Part shown: positions 8,736 through 17,214 of the stretch, in pieces
How the letters are laid out: each line of letters begins with the position of its first letter
How positions within the stretch are numbered: position 1 is the first letter of the stretch
Assembly (NCBI RefSeq): GCF_001028175.1
Contig: NZ_AEJF01000163.1
Coordinates: 23,984-87,983, forward strand
Length of the DNA: 64,000 nucleotides
Source: Caballeronia mineralivorans PML1(12)
Lineage (GTDB): Bacteria; Pseudomonadota; Gammaproteobacteria; Burkholderiales; Burkholderiaceae
Reading direction: 5' to 3'
The notes under the pieces: generated by a model
What the model was told of the DNA's origin: nothing
Seen by the model: only the letters and a program-made list of their open reading frames with translations
Databases searched by the model: none
Program-made: the position numbers and the translations under genes

Positions 8736-10253
8736 ATGTCCAGTCTGGAACCCGTCGGCTACGAGCGCCTAATCCGAACCTTTAACCTGCCTGTCCGCCC
8801 GCTCACGCACCCCTGCTTCATTAGCGGCTCAGTGAATCGGCGAGTGCCTGCGCACAATGGATTCTGGTTCCCACGCAACGTCGCGCTCGAATCGACGCCG
8901 GTGGGTCATCTTGAGTTCGCCCTGCGGCACGAGGGTGTGAACCTCGAAGTCATCGACGCCGTGTTCGAGCGCCTGCCCGACACAGAGCTCGTTCGCCGCC
9001 TCACAGAGTCGCCCAATGGGGCGCACATCCGCCGGGCCTGCTTCCTGTGGGAATGGCTAACCGGCAAAAGCCTGTCCGTCGAAGCCACACCGACAGGCCC
9101 ATACGTCGACGCACTTCCAAAAGATGAGTATTTCACTGCCGAACGTGCGGCGAACAACTCGAAGTTTCGCGTCCGGGATAACCTGCCAGGCACCTCTGCC
9201 TTCTGCCCACTCGTGCGCCGCTCGGCCCTACCAGAAAGCCCGACGCTCGATGAGCTTCTCAACGAAGCTTCCGAGACGCTGGACGGCCTGACGGACCCGA
9301 CGCTTTATGCCCGGGCTGTCAGCTACCTCTACCTGTCGGAGACGCGGAGCAGTTTCAGCATCGAACGAGAAAACCCCAGCGCGGACAAGGCTGAACGGTT
9401 TGTTCAGCTCCTGGCTCACGCTGGCGAAGAGAAGCTGGTGACAGAGGACTGGCTGGTCGGGCTGCAGAACATCATCGTTCGCGAGGTGTTCAGCCAGGAG
9501 GCGTCCTATCGGACGAAGCAGAACTGGCTCGAGGATGGCACGCGCCGCGTCACCTTCTTTCCGCCTTCTCCTGAAGACCTGCCGCGGGCGATGGCAGGTT
9601 GGGAGCGTTTCATCAACGAAATCGGCCTTCGCTGCCCGAATATCCTGGTAAGAGCCGCGTGCGCCGCTTTCGGATTCGTCTACCTGCACCCCTTCCTGGA
9701 TGGCAATGGGCGGATTCATCGCTTCATCATCCACCATGTGCTGAACGGCGCGCGACGCCTGCGTGGCGGAGCCATCGTTCCAGTTTCGGCCGTCATCCTT
9801 CGTCACGAAGCAGAGTACGCTGAAGTCCTCAAAGGCTTTTCGGTCCCAGCCACCCGGTTGTGGGACTACGTGATGAGCGACCCGGCTCCGCTAGTGACCC
9901 GGCATCCGGGAGGCCGCCCGTATCGTTTCTTTGACGCCAGTCGGGAAGTGCGTTTCCTGCACGAGATGCTGGTGGAGGCCATCCGGACAGAACTGCCGGA
10001 GAAGCTCAGCTGGCTCAGCGGTTACGACGAAGCTTTCAGGCAGCTGGACACGGAATTCGACCTGAGACAGTCGGACCTGTCGGCCCTCATTCGCATGGTG
10101 AAGTCCAACAACGGAAAGCTCTCGGCAAATAAGCGCAAGCAATACTATTACCTGCCCGAGAACGTCATCGCTCGCATTGAGGAAGTGGTCAGGGACTCTT
10201 TTCCCGAGGCTACAGGCGGTTCAGCCGACGCTATGGACGCCGACTCCCCTTGA
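8736..10253 (+). CDS. Fic-family protein (adenylyltransferase-type)
   Basis: 505 residues. The complete catalytic loop HPFLDGNGRIHR is at residues 318-329, so His, Glu/Asp and both Arg positions needed for nucleotide transfer are present. Fic enzymes usually transfer AMP to a protein target. The N-terminal ~200 residues look like the Fic-associated domain of COG3177-like proteins. After the Fic fold there is a C-terminal region that may be a winged helix (LRQSDLSALIRMVKSNNGKLSANKRK...YYLP), which suggests self-regulation. I see no clear inhibitory S/T-x-x-x-E-G/N motif and no neighbouring antitoxin gene. Target unknown. Confidence 0.88.
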   Translation: MSSLEPVGYERLIRTFNLPVRPLTHPCFISGSVNRRVPAHNGFWFPRNVALESTPVGHLEFALRHEGVNLEVIDAVFERLPDTELVRRLTESPNGAHIRRACFLWEWLTGKSLSVEATPTGPYVDALPKDEYFTAERAANNSKFRVRDNLPGTSAFCPLVRRSALPESPTLDELLNEASETLDGLTDPTLYARAVSYLYLSETRSSFSIERENPSADKAERFVQLLAHAGEEKLVTEDWLVGLQNIIVREVFSQEASYRTKQNWLEDGTRRVTFFPPSPEDLPRAMAGWERFINEIGLRCPNILVRAACAAFGFVYLHPFLDGNGRIHRFIIHHVLNGARRLRGGAIVPVSAVILRHEAEYAEVLKGFSVPATRLWDYVMSDPAPLVTRHPGGRPYRFFDASREVRFLHEMLVEAIRTELPEKLSWLSGYDEAFRQLDTEFDLRQSDLSALIRMVKSNNGKLSANKRKQYYYLPENVIARIEEVVRDSFPEATGGSADAMDADSP

Positions 10254-10631
10254 TTTGCAGGCCAACCCGCGGACGCTTGCCGAGCGCATCCAAAAACCTG
10301 CATGTTTTTCGAGGAGCACGCGAAAAATCTCCAGGATCGTGAAAATTTCACGACCCAAGAACGGATTTTTCGACGCCGGGAGACAGAATCCGCGGCTCGG
10401 GAGGGATTTCGCGAATGTCACTTCGGGGACACTACGCGGCATTGACTAAGACGCTTGAGCGTATCGCCCGGCAGCCTGGCTTTCGGCTTCTGGTGAGTCA
10501 ATGCGCGCGAGCCAGCTCGCGGTCGCCGGCAAAGCTTTCGGCTTCGAGTTGAGTTCGAGAGAGGGTTTCCACCGCCGGGTGGAAGCCAGTGCCGGACCTT
10601 CATGCTAATTGCCGCTGATTCGACCAAAAAA
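10254..10631. other. Fic-HipA intergenic region with palindromes
   Basis: No gene is recognised. TCGTGAAAATTTCACGA at 10337-10353 is a 17-bp perfect palindrome about a central A. A hairpin, GGTTTCCACC (10564-10573) with GGTGGAAGCC (10578-10587), closes a four-base loop; it lacks a T run, so it is not a standard terminator. The purpose of both is unknown. Confidence 0.5.
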
Positions 10632-10645
10632 CTTCTTATAAGAAG
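10632..10645. promoter_or_regulatory. Palindromic putative operator upstream of hipA
   Basis: CTTCTTATAAGAAG is a perfect 14-bp palindrome about 60 bp before the hipA start. HipB-type antitoxins repress their operon by binding palindromes near the promoter. The identity of the binding protein here is inferred from position. Confidence 0.5.
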
Positions 10646-10681
10646 CGCATAAGAAATTCATAGCCCTATCATGCTACATTT

Positions 10682-10705
10682 ATGAGGCATAAGGAGTTGC
10701 CTCAT
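10682..10705 (+). promoter_or_regulatory. Hairpin holding the hipA ribosome site in its loop
   Basis: ATGAGGCA (10682-10689) and TGCCTCAT (10698-10705) pair perfectly; the loop TAAGGAGT contains the AAGGAG ribosome site, and the first two bases of the start codon (10704-10705) lie in the stem. The RNA fold may limit hipA translation. The same DNA could also be a second protein-binding palindrome. Confidence 0.6.
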
Positions 10706-12011
10706 GGATTGCACCCTGCAAATATTCCTGGACGATCGCTGGGTCGACTGCGCGCAGATCGAACTCAACGACGGCCTTTGCCAGTGGAATCATCTGGTCA
10801 TGTACGCCGTCGAACACACGGACGCCCCACTATCACTGGCTGAGCCCGTCGATATGCACCTCCGCGCGGCCCGGACCATGCCCGCATTCCTCCACGACCT
10901 CGCCCCGCAGGGGGCCGGTCGTTGCTTCCTGCTGGGCGAGCTGAAACTACCGGATGGCCCTGATGCGGACTTCCCGCTGATCTGTGCGGGCGCCTTCAAT
11001 CCGGTCGGCCGAATCCGGGTTGCCGAGGCAGCCGACTATTTTGAGACGCACGTCGCCCGGCACCCGGGAGCGCGTGGCCTACCCGGCCTGACGATCGACG
11101 ACGTCGTCGTGCGCAGCGCGGAATTCAAGGACAGGATGTTCCTGCACGGGATGCTGAGCACCGGCACCACGGGGGTCCAGGGTGCGGCGCCGAAATACCT
11201 GCTCACTCGGGACCGAGCGGGCCTGCTGCACGGTGATGCCATCCTGCCCGATGCCGACGCTACCCAGCATCTGATCGCGAAACTGCCGCGCGGCAATAGC
11301 GCGGCCGACAACAAGATCCTGCGCAATGAAGCGGCGTACATGCGGGTGGCCTCCGCGCTTGCTATCCGCACGCACGCGGATTTGCCGACCCTTCACGGAG
11401 ACCTTCTGCTGGTCCCGCGCTTTGACCGGATCGCGAGCGACGGGAAAGTGGTGCGCCTCCATCAGGAAAGCGTGGCATCTATTCTGGGACTGCCCGGCTT
11501 TGACCTGCGCCCGAGCCTCTTCGAGGTCGTGGCCGGGATCCGCAAGGTTGTGACCGATCCATCAGCCGAAACGCTCGAATTCATCAAACGGGACGTGATC
11601 AATCTGGCGATGGGCAACACGGACAATCACGCGCGCAATACAGCCGTGCAGTTGGTCGAAGGCAAAGTCCGGCTCACACCCCTGTTCGACTTCGCGCCGA
11701 TGTACCTTGATCCCGAGGTGATTCCACGTGCGCTGAGATGGTATCGGCCAGACACTCGGGTTGAACTGACGGACTGGGCCGATGTGCTTGCGGCGCTGCC
11801 TGTATCTGACCACGAGCGCCGAATGCTCGCCTTGGAACTGAGCCGCTTTGCCGCGCAGATCGAACGCCTGCCCGACATCATGGAAGAGCAGGGCATCGAT
11901 CACGACATCATCGAGTTCCTGACGCAGTACATTGATACGCAGGTCCGACAACTGAAAGCCCTTCAACCGCCAGAGGCTCATCATGCCCCGTCGGAACCGA
12001 CCTACCCGTGA
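10704..12011 (+). CDS. HipA-family serine/threonine kinase toxin
   Basis: 435 residues. The HipA kinase core is visible: a G-rich ATP loop region (STGTTGVQGAAPKYLL) near residue 152, LIAKLP with the ATP-binding Lys, the catalytic GNTDNHARN at 304-312, and the metal-binding DF in LTPLFDFAPMY. HipA proteins phosphorylate an aminoacyl-tRNA synthetase in the studied examples, halting growth. The gene overlaps a downstream XRE gene by 29 bp. The order toxin-then-antitoxin is the reverse of classical hipBA. Confidence 0.88.
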   Translation: MDCTLQIFLDDRWVDCAQIELNDGLCQWNHLVMYAVEHTDAPLSLAEPVDMHLRAARTMPAFLHDLAPQGAGRCFLLGELKLPDGPDADFPLICAGAFNPVGRIRVAEAADYFETHVARHPGARGLPGLTIDDVVVRSAEFKDRMFLHGMLSTGTTGVQGAAPKYLLTRDRAGLLHGDAILPDADATQHLIAKLPRGNSAADNKILRNEAAYMRVASALAIRTHADLPTLHGDLLLVPRFDRIASDGKVVRLHQESVASILGLPGFDLRPSLFEVVAGIRKVVTDPSAETLEFIKRDVINLAMGNTDNHARNTAVQLVEGKVRLTPLFDFAPMYLDPEVIPRALRWYRPDTRVELTDWADVLAALPVSDHERRMLALELSRFAAQIERLPDIMEEQGIDHDIIEFLTQYIDTQVRQLKALQPPEAHHAPSEPTYP

Positions 12012-12288
12012 AGAGCAGAATGACCTGCGCCGTACTTTCTACGAAAGGATCGGCCGGGGCGACATGACCATTCCTGAGACCATGAAAGCGATGCGCGAGA
12101 TGACGGGCCTGACCCAAGCGGAATTCGCCGCGCACCGAGGCGTCAGCCGCCGGGTCATTCAGGACATCGAGCGCGGGACCGGAAATCCGACCGTCGACTC
12201 GCTCAACAGCGTTGCGAAGCTCTTTGGCCTGCAGGTTGGATTCGTCCCGATCAGGCGGAACGAATCATCCTCGCCAACCTCAAGCTAG
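11983..12288 (+). CDS. XRE-family (HipB-like) antitoxin/regulator
   Basis: 101 residues. A helix-turn-helix of the XRE type spans roughly residues 36-88: MREMTGLTQAEFAAHRGVSR, then VIQDIERGTGNPTVDSLNSV and AKLFGLQVGFVP. The last segment corresponds to HipB-like antitoxins. It overlaps the end of hipA, so the two are translated from one message. It probably neutralises the kinase and represses the promoter at 10632. Confidence 0.85.
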   Translation: MPRRNRPTREEQNDLRRTFYERIGRGDMTIPETMKAMREMTGLTQAEFAAHRGVSRRVIQDIERGTGNPTVDSLNSVAKLFGLQVGFVPIRRNESSSPTSS

Positions 12289-12662
12289 CAGCTATCAGAT
12301 GGCGCCAGACGACGTCTCCGAAGCAAGCGATTCTGCGCGTTTTCTACAGAGTGCCGACATCCTTTCATCATCGATCGTCGCAGCAGCGGCCGTAAAAAAA
12401 GCCACTACTTTGGCGCGAACATAGGTCAGTTGCAGCCAGTCTGGCGCGACTGTCAGCTACCTATGACGCAGCGTCGCGCAAGTGTCTGATTTTGTTGAGG
12501 TGCGATGTCATTTATTGGGGTGCCCTACGGCAAGGCTTCGGTAATGGCAGTTAGCGCGGAAAACGGTTAGGCAAGCGCCGGCCACGGTCTGGACATCACA
12601 GATTGGCGGCAGAACGACCGCGCTGTCGCACTTGATATCGGCTCAGCTAAGAGTGCGATCGT
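12289..12662. other. Gap downstream of the HipA/XRE pair
   Basis: About 370 bp without a recognisable gene. No terminator with a T run is evident after the XRE gene. I see nothing else here. Confidence 0.4.
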
Positions 12663-12696
12663 CCATGACACGAGCAACAGGCTGCTCGTGTCATGG
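12663..12696 (-). repeat. Perfect 14-bp inverted repeat (strong hairpin)
   Basis: CCATGACACGAGCA (12663-12676) and TGCTCGTGTCATGG (12683-12696) pair perfectly across a 6-base loop. It lies about 50 bp beyond the stop of the minus-strand gene at 12746. There is no T run, so it may be a factor-dependent terminator or an mRNA end protector. Confidence 0.6.
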
Positions 12697-12745
12697 ATCC
12701 GCAGTCGCCGCCTCAGTCTTCGCCTCAGTTGCCGCGAAGTGACCC

Positions 12746-12997
12746 TTATCCGTGCCCTGTCACGAACTTTTTCGTCGCGTGATAGCCGTGCCTTGATGCA
12801 TCGGCAACGGCATGGCCGGCCTTCTTCGTACCATGGCCGACCGCGTGCGCGGCATCGCGCGCAGCATGCCCGCTCTTCTTTCCTGCCGTCTTGACATCGT
12901 TCTTGAACTCGTGGGCACCTGTAGCCAGGCTCGCATGCGCCAGCGTGCTGAGCACGGCCAGCACGAACAGAATGATCGAAATTCTCGTCTTCTTCAT
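12746..12997 (-). CDS. Small exported His/Ala/Lys-rich protein
   Basis: 83 residues starting MKKTRISIILFVLAVLSTLA, a clear signal peptide with a likely cut after AHA. The mature part is made of short repeated H-A-x-x-A/G-x-K segments (KKSGHAARDAAHAVGHGTKK) and is very basic. I know of similar small hypothetical periplasmic proteins in Burkholderia but no function. It stands alone on the minus strand. Confidence 0.65.
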   Translation of the reverse strand: MKKTRISIILFVLAVLSTLAHASLATGAHEFKNDVKTAGKKSGHAARDAAHAVGHGTKKAGHAVADASRHGYHATKKFVTGHG

Positions 12998-13257
12998 CAC
13001 TTTGATTTTCCCACATGAGATTGGTGCGCACGATAGCCAGCCGGACAGCTTGAGAACGTCGCTCGCATCCAGTATGACCGCGCCCCGCCCGCTGGTCAGC
13101 AGACGCCCGCTAATGGATAGGGAGAAACCGCTCATGCCCGCACTCGGACCTGTGATTACTGGCAGCAACTGAGCGCCCGCGCCCCGGGGCGAACTCCCGC
13201 CGACCCTATATAGCCGCCGTTCGGACTCTTGCCACAACACCGGCTGCTTCCGTTAAG
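12998..13257. other. Gap upstream of the small exported protein
   Basis: About 260 bp with no gene recognised. It should hold the promoter of the minus-strand gene ending at 12746. I cannot point to convincing hexamers. Confidence 0.35.
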
Positions 13258-13259
13258 GG

Positions 13260-13329
13260 TTATTGGACGCCTGCCCTCAATCACATGGCTGCGAGTGTGC
13301 CGCGGCGCGTGTGGGCAGGCGTCCAATAA
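13260..13329. repeat. 70-bp element with 17-bp perfect inverted ends
   Basis: TTATTGGACGCCTGCCC (13260-13276) and GGGCAGGCGTCCAATAA (13313-13329) are perfect inverted repeats around 36 bp of unrelated sequence; pairing extends outward two more bases on each side with one mismatch. This resembles a miniature mobile element or a large RNA hairpin. No coding content. About 280 bp to its right (13330-13605) up to the IS91 transposase stop carry no recognised gene. Confidence 0.6.
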
Positions 13330-13605
13330 GCCTCGAGGGAGGAAACCGCGGAGTGGTCCGATGCGGCTGGAATCCTGGGTGACTATGGCGATTGATGGTC
13401 CGGGGTCCTCAGCTATGTGAGAGGCTGGTCGGCGGAACGGGATGCTGGATGGGCCAGATGCCGTGGTGATGCGATGCAGGCGCGCAATCGTGATGGTGAA
13501 GCGGAGGTGCGAGGGGCTGCACGAAGCGGCAGGCACGAACGTCCACTCGCGGCCCGCGTTGCCGTGGAGCCGACGGTTGGTGTGCACGTCCATGAAGTAC
13601 TGCTC

Positions 13606-14784
13606 TCATAGGTGGCCTTGCATCGGTGGTGCGCGAATCGGTGCGGTGCGCTCAAGGATGTCGATGACGATCATCGGTGCGCCGCAGTGCCGACAGATGA
13701 AGACCGGGCGCGTTTCCATGACGGTTTCGTGGGGTGACGCGTTGACCGCGGTCGCGACGTGCAGCAGTTCACGCACTTTCGCGAGACTGGCGCGGCGCAC
13801 CGGGTTGGCCAGCAGCCCGTAGTGACGGATGCGATGGAACCCGCCGGGCAGCACGTGCAGCAGGAAGCGGCGCATGAACTCGCCAGCCTCAAGCGTCATG
13901 GTCTTGTAGCGGGTGCGCCCCTTTGCCCGGTAGTCCTTCCAGCGGAAGGTCACACCGTGCTCATCGAAAGCGACCAGGCGTTGATTGGAGATCGCGACGC
14001 GGTGCGTATAGCGTGAGAGGTACGCGAGCACGGCTTTGGGCCCTGCAAAGGGACGTTTGGCATACACGAACCACTCGCACGCGCGCAGCGGTGCGAGCCA
14101 CCGCGCAAAGGCAGCCGCATTGGCAAGCTCCGTGTACTCGCCGAAGAATTGCAACTGGCCACGACGGTGAACCGCTTCGAGTGCCTCGAGGAAGCGGCGC
14201 CGGAACAGGCGGGAGAGGACGCGCACCGGCAGGAAGAAACCTGGCCGACAGGCAATCCAGCGCTCACCATCGGGCGACAGGCCCCCTCCGGGGACAATGC
14301 CGTGCACGTGCGGATGATGCGTGAGCGCTGAGCCCCAGGTGTGCAGCACAAGCGTGGCGCCGATGTTGGCACCCAGATGCTTCGGATCAGCGGCGATAGT
14401 GCGCAGCGTTTCGGCAGCGATGTCGAACAGCAGTGCGTAGATGACGGCCTTGTTGTACCAGGCGATGGCGCTGATGGGCGCGGGCAGCGTGAAGACGACG
14501 TGGTAGTACTCGACCGGCAGCAGATCGGCCTGGCGTGCTTCGAGCCAGCGGCGCGCGGCACTGGCCTGGCACTTCGGGCAATGGCGGTTGCGGCAGGAGT
14601 TGTAGGCGACCTCGATCTGTGCGCAGCCGGAACAGCGCAATACGTGTCCTCCCAGCGCCGCGCTGCGGCACTGTTCGATGGCTGACATGACCTTCAGCTG
14701 CCCCAGGCTCAGCGACACCGTGCGTCGCCATACTGGGCCCTGGGCGCGGAAGATGTCTGCGACCTCCAGCATGGGGTACTGCAC
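13606..14784 (-). CDS. IS91-family transposase (Y2 type)
   Basis: 392 residues. The N-terminal zinc-binding segment CSGCAQIEVAYNSCRNRHCP is typical of IS91/ISCR transposases, as are HHPHVHGIVPGGG (HUH metal motif) and YLSRYTHRVAISNQR (catalytic Tyr pair region). A C-terminal CRHCGAP knuckle follows. HUH/Y2 enzymes move DNA as a single strand by rolling circle. Its partner integrase gene ended 10 bp upstream of this start, and that last part is still there (14794-14881), so both belonged to one operon. The gene looks intact. Confidence 0.93.
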   Translation of the reverse strand: MQYPMLEVADIFRAQGPVWRRTVSLSLGQLKVMSAIEQCRSAALGGHVLRCSGCAQIEVAYNSCRNRHCPKCQASAARRWLEARQADLLPVEYYHVVFTLPAPISAIAWYNKAVIYALLFDIAAETLRTIAADPKHLGANIGATLVLHTWGSALTHHPHVHGIVPGGGLSPDGERWIACRPGFFLPVRVLSRLFRRRFLEALEAVHRRGQLQFFGEYTELANAAAFARWLAPLRACEWFVYAKRPFAGPKAVLAYLSRYTHRVAISNQRLVAFDEHGVTFRWKDYRAKGRTRYKTMTLEAGEFMRRFLLHVLPGGFHRIRHYGLLANPVRRASLAKVRELLHVATAVNASPHETVMETRPVFICRHCGAPMIVIDILERTAPIRAPPMQGHL

Positions 14785-14793
14785 TGGGCCGCG

Positions 14794-14881
14794 TTACTCG
14801 GAGGGCAGACGCTCCAGCGGACTGATGACTTCGCGCAGCAGGTCGGTGGCCACCTGCGCGTACAGCGCGGTGGTCTCCAGC
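14794..14881 (-). pseudogene. IS91-associated tyrosine integrase, C-terminal end
   Basis: Read from 14881 down to the stop at 14794-14796 this gives LETTALYAQVATDLLREV and then ISPLERLPSE, the last helices of the integrase with the nucleophilic Tyr (TALYAQV). It continues the piece at 21759-22549. Counting the 6-bp duplication once, the two parts total 873 nt, 290 codons plus stop, without a frame break. Confidence 0.88.
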
Positions 14882-14936
14882 CTATTGACTGCAGTCAATA
14901 GGGTGGACTATCTCCCGCGCGGAACTATGTCCCGTG
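14876..14936 (+). repeat. Left attachment end of RIT-1
   Basis: In order: target duplication TCCAGC (14876-14881), perfect 20-bp palindrome CTATTGACTGCAGTCAATAG (14882-14901), GGTGGA (14902-14907), then the 29-bp terminal inverted repeat (14908-14936) beginning CTATCTCCCGCGCGG. The right end of the element has the inverted repeat directly next to the target copy, without the palindrome. Duplicated target and inverted ends show where insertion took place. Confidence 0.85.
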
Positions 14937-15031
14937 TTCACCGAGAACCCCCGTCCGGCGTGGACTTTCCGCATGGGCGCTAGATATTGGCATTCTCTTT
15001 TGCAGGCACTTTCGCCTGACAGGAGAGGACC

Positions 15032-16276
15032 ATGGAAGATTCTTATGAGAGCGCTGCCGCGCTGGTCTGCACCATCAGAGGCGCAACTGCGGAGCACCTT
15101 GTTGCGTTCGTCGGTTCGCTGATCGGGCAGCAATACTCGGTTAGTTATGTATGTCAGTTGGCACAACACGCGCTTGCGTTTGGGCACTGGTGCGAAGATG
15201 GCGGCATTTCCTTCCATGACTTAAGGGACGACGACGTCGTGCGGTATCAGCGTTTTCGTTCGCGGCGTCGATCGCGATGCTTCGAGACGCGACGCCGGGA
15301 ACTGCACGCATTGGAACTGTTGATGCGCTTCTTGCGCGATCGCGGTGTGTGTCATGTCGCTCAAACGCACGCTATTGCCGCTGACCAAGTTGTCGATGGG
15401 TTTGCGCAATCCTTAAAACGCGATCAGGGTTTGGCCGTTGTGACCGTCGAGTCCTATGCAAGGTGGGCACGCAAATTTCTGGTGTGGCGGTTCGGCCAAG
15501 GAGAAGTCTGCTTGCGGGACGTTCGCGTGACCGACGCCAGCGCTTTCGTTAAGAGCGAGGCAAAGCGCATGGCGCCGGCCGCCCTAAAGAACGTTATCAC
15601 GGCACTGAGGTCCTTCCTTCGTTACGCCCAGTTTCGCGGCGAGGTCACCGCGGGACTTGCTGCAAGCGTGCCAGCGGTAGCCAGTTGGGCAAGCACACCC
15701 CCCATCCCCAGAGCCATTGCAGCCGAGCACGCACAGCGCGCAATCGACAGTTGCGACCGCAAGAGCGCGGTGGGCCGACGCGATCGAGCCGTGCTGCTGC
15801 TTCTGGCAAGACTGGGACTTCGAGCCTGCGAGATCGTCAGGCTGACGCTGGACGACGTCGACTGGGACTGCGCTCAATTGCGTGTGCGTGGCAAGGGTGG
15901 CCGCGAGAGTCTCCTGCCATTGACCGCCGACGTGGGCGAGGCGATCGCCGCCTATCTCGAGCGCGGGCGTCCTGCCAGTCCAGATCGGCACCTCTTCCTT
16001 CGATCCGTGGCACCGATACGCGGGTTGATGGAAGGGTCGGACGGCATCGGCACGATCGTGCGCCACGCGCTCAATCGAGCCAAAGTCGACGCGCCGCACC
16101 GCGGCTCGCACCAGTTCCGGCACGCCTTGGCTGTTCGCATGTTGCAGCTCGGTGCGTCGTTCCCGGAGATCGGCCAAGTTCTTCGCCATCGAAGCCCGCA
16201 GTCCACGAGCCTTTATGCGAAGGTGGATGTCAGCGCCCTCCGGAAATTAGCCATAGCCTGGCCAGGAGGTGCATGA
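15032..16276 (+). CDS. RIT-1 tyrosine recombinase A
   Basis: 414 residues. An N-terminal SAM-like core-binding domain (about 1-210) is followed by the catalytic domain: Arg in LGLRACEIVRL, Lys in RGKGGRES, HQFRH (H-x-x-R-H), the late His in LRHRSPQSTS and the nucleophile Tyr in SLYAKVD. All catalytic positions are present. AGGAGAGG lies just before the ATG at 15032. The stop overlaps the start of gene B, so the trio is translated as a unit. It is closely similar to gene A of RIT-2 (18127). Confidence 0.92.
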   Translation: MEDSYESAAALVCTIRGATAEHLVAFVGSLIGQQYSVSYVCQLAQHALAFGHWCEDGGISFHDLRDDDVVRYQRFRSRRRSRCFETRRRELHALELLMRFLRDRGVCHVAQTHAIAADQVVDGFAQSLKRDQGLAVVTVESYARWARKFLVWRFGQGEVCLRDVRVTDASAFVKSEAKRMAPAALKNVITALRSFLRYAQFRGEVTAGLAASVPAVASWASTPPIPRAIAAEHAQRAIDSCDRKSAVGRRDRAVLLLLARLGLRACEIVRLTLDDVDWDCAQLRVRGKGGRESLLPLTADVGEAIAAYLERGRPASPDRHLFLRSVAPIRGLMEGSDGIGTIVRHALNRAKVDAPHRGSHQFRHALAVRMLQLGASFPEIGQVLRHRSPQSTSLYAKVDVSALRKLAIAWPGGA

Positions 16277-17214
16277 TGAACACGCTTCGAGAGGCACTTC
16301 AGGAGTACCTTGACCTGCGTCGCAGCCTGGGCTTCAAGATGCACGATGCCGGCTTGCTGTTGCCACGGTTCGTCAGTTTCATGGAGACGCGGCATGCCGA
16401 GCATATCAGCAACGGCCTCGCTCTAGAGTGGGCGCAAAATCCGTCGGTTCAACCCGCAGAATGGGCCAGGCGCCTTTGCTTCGTACGCGGCTTTGCCCGC
16501 CACCGCAGTGCCACCGACACCCGCACGGAAATTCCACCGGTCGGCATGTTGCCCCATCGGTCTACGCGAGCCAGACCTCATTTATACACGGAAGCGGAAG
16601 TACGGCGCTTGCTGAATGCGGCATTGGAACTGCCGGTGGCCTGGCCGTCGACGCCGCTGCGGCCGTGGGTGTTCCATTGCCTCATCGGCTTGCTCAGCGT
16701 TACCGGCCTGCGTATCAGCGAAGCGCTGAACCTCGAGCTTGGGGACGTGGACCTCGAAGACGCCGTTCTGACGATTCGCGGTGCCAAGCTCGGCCGATCG
16801 CGCCTAGTCCCAATTCATCCGACCACCTGTACCGTCCTGGCTGACTACCTCAGGCGCCGCAAACAGTTCCTGGGTCGCCAGGTCTCGTCCTATGTGTTCG
16901 TCACGAGTCGCGGCACCCGGCTCGACATAGGTCGCGTTCATCGGACGTTCTACGCGCTGTCATGGCAAACGGGACTGCGTGCCGAAGGCGCAAGCAAGGG
17001 GCCACGGTTGCATGACTTCCGGCATCGCTTCGCCGTTGAAGTGCTGATACGTTGGTATCAGTCTGGAGAGGACGCCTGGCGCTTGTTGCCGGTGCTGTCG
17101 ACCTATCTTGGGCACATCTATGTGGCCGGCACATACTGGTATTTGAGCGGGTCGCCCGAGTTGATGGCACAAGCGATGGATCGCCTTGAACGCCGTTGGG
17201 GAGAGTCATCATGA
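16273..17214 (+). CDS. RIT-1 tyrosine recombinase B
   Basis: 313 residues starting MMNTLREALQEYLDLRRSLG at the ATG overlapping the stop of gene A; AGGAGG precedes it. Catalytic Arg in VTGLRISEALNL, HDFRH for the H-x-x-R box, LGHIYVAGT with the later His, and Tyr in TYWYLSG. This class (about 310 residues, start with a LRRSLGFK segment) is the usual middle member of recombinase trios. The stop overlaps the start of gene C. Confidence 0.92.
   Translation: MMNTLREALQEYLDLRRSLGFKMHDAGLLLPRFVSFMETRHAEHISNGLALEWAQNPSVQPAEWARRLCFVRGFARHRSATDTRTEIPPVGMLPHRSTRARPHLYTEAEVRRLLNAALELPVAWPSTPLRPWVFHCLIGLLSVTGLRISEALNLELGDVDLEDAVLTIRGAKLGRSRLVPIHPTTCTVLADYLRRRKQFLGRQVSSYVFVTSRGTRLDIGRVHRTFYALSWQTGLRAEGASKGPRLHDFRHRFAVEVLIRWYQSGEDAWRLLPVLSTYLGHIYVAGTYWYLSGSPELMAQAMDRLERRWGESS

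Noticed and set aside
13417..13611. Small frames left of the IS91 transposase
   Set aside because: Several overlapping frames on both strands with biased composition; none looks like a protein, and the stretch is probably the non-coding end of the IS91 element.
15685..16272. N-terminal extension of recombinase B in RIT-1
   Set aside because: The extension lies opposite codon positions of gene A in another frame; the ATG overlapping the stop of A with AGGAGG is the real start and matches gene B of RIT-2.
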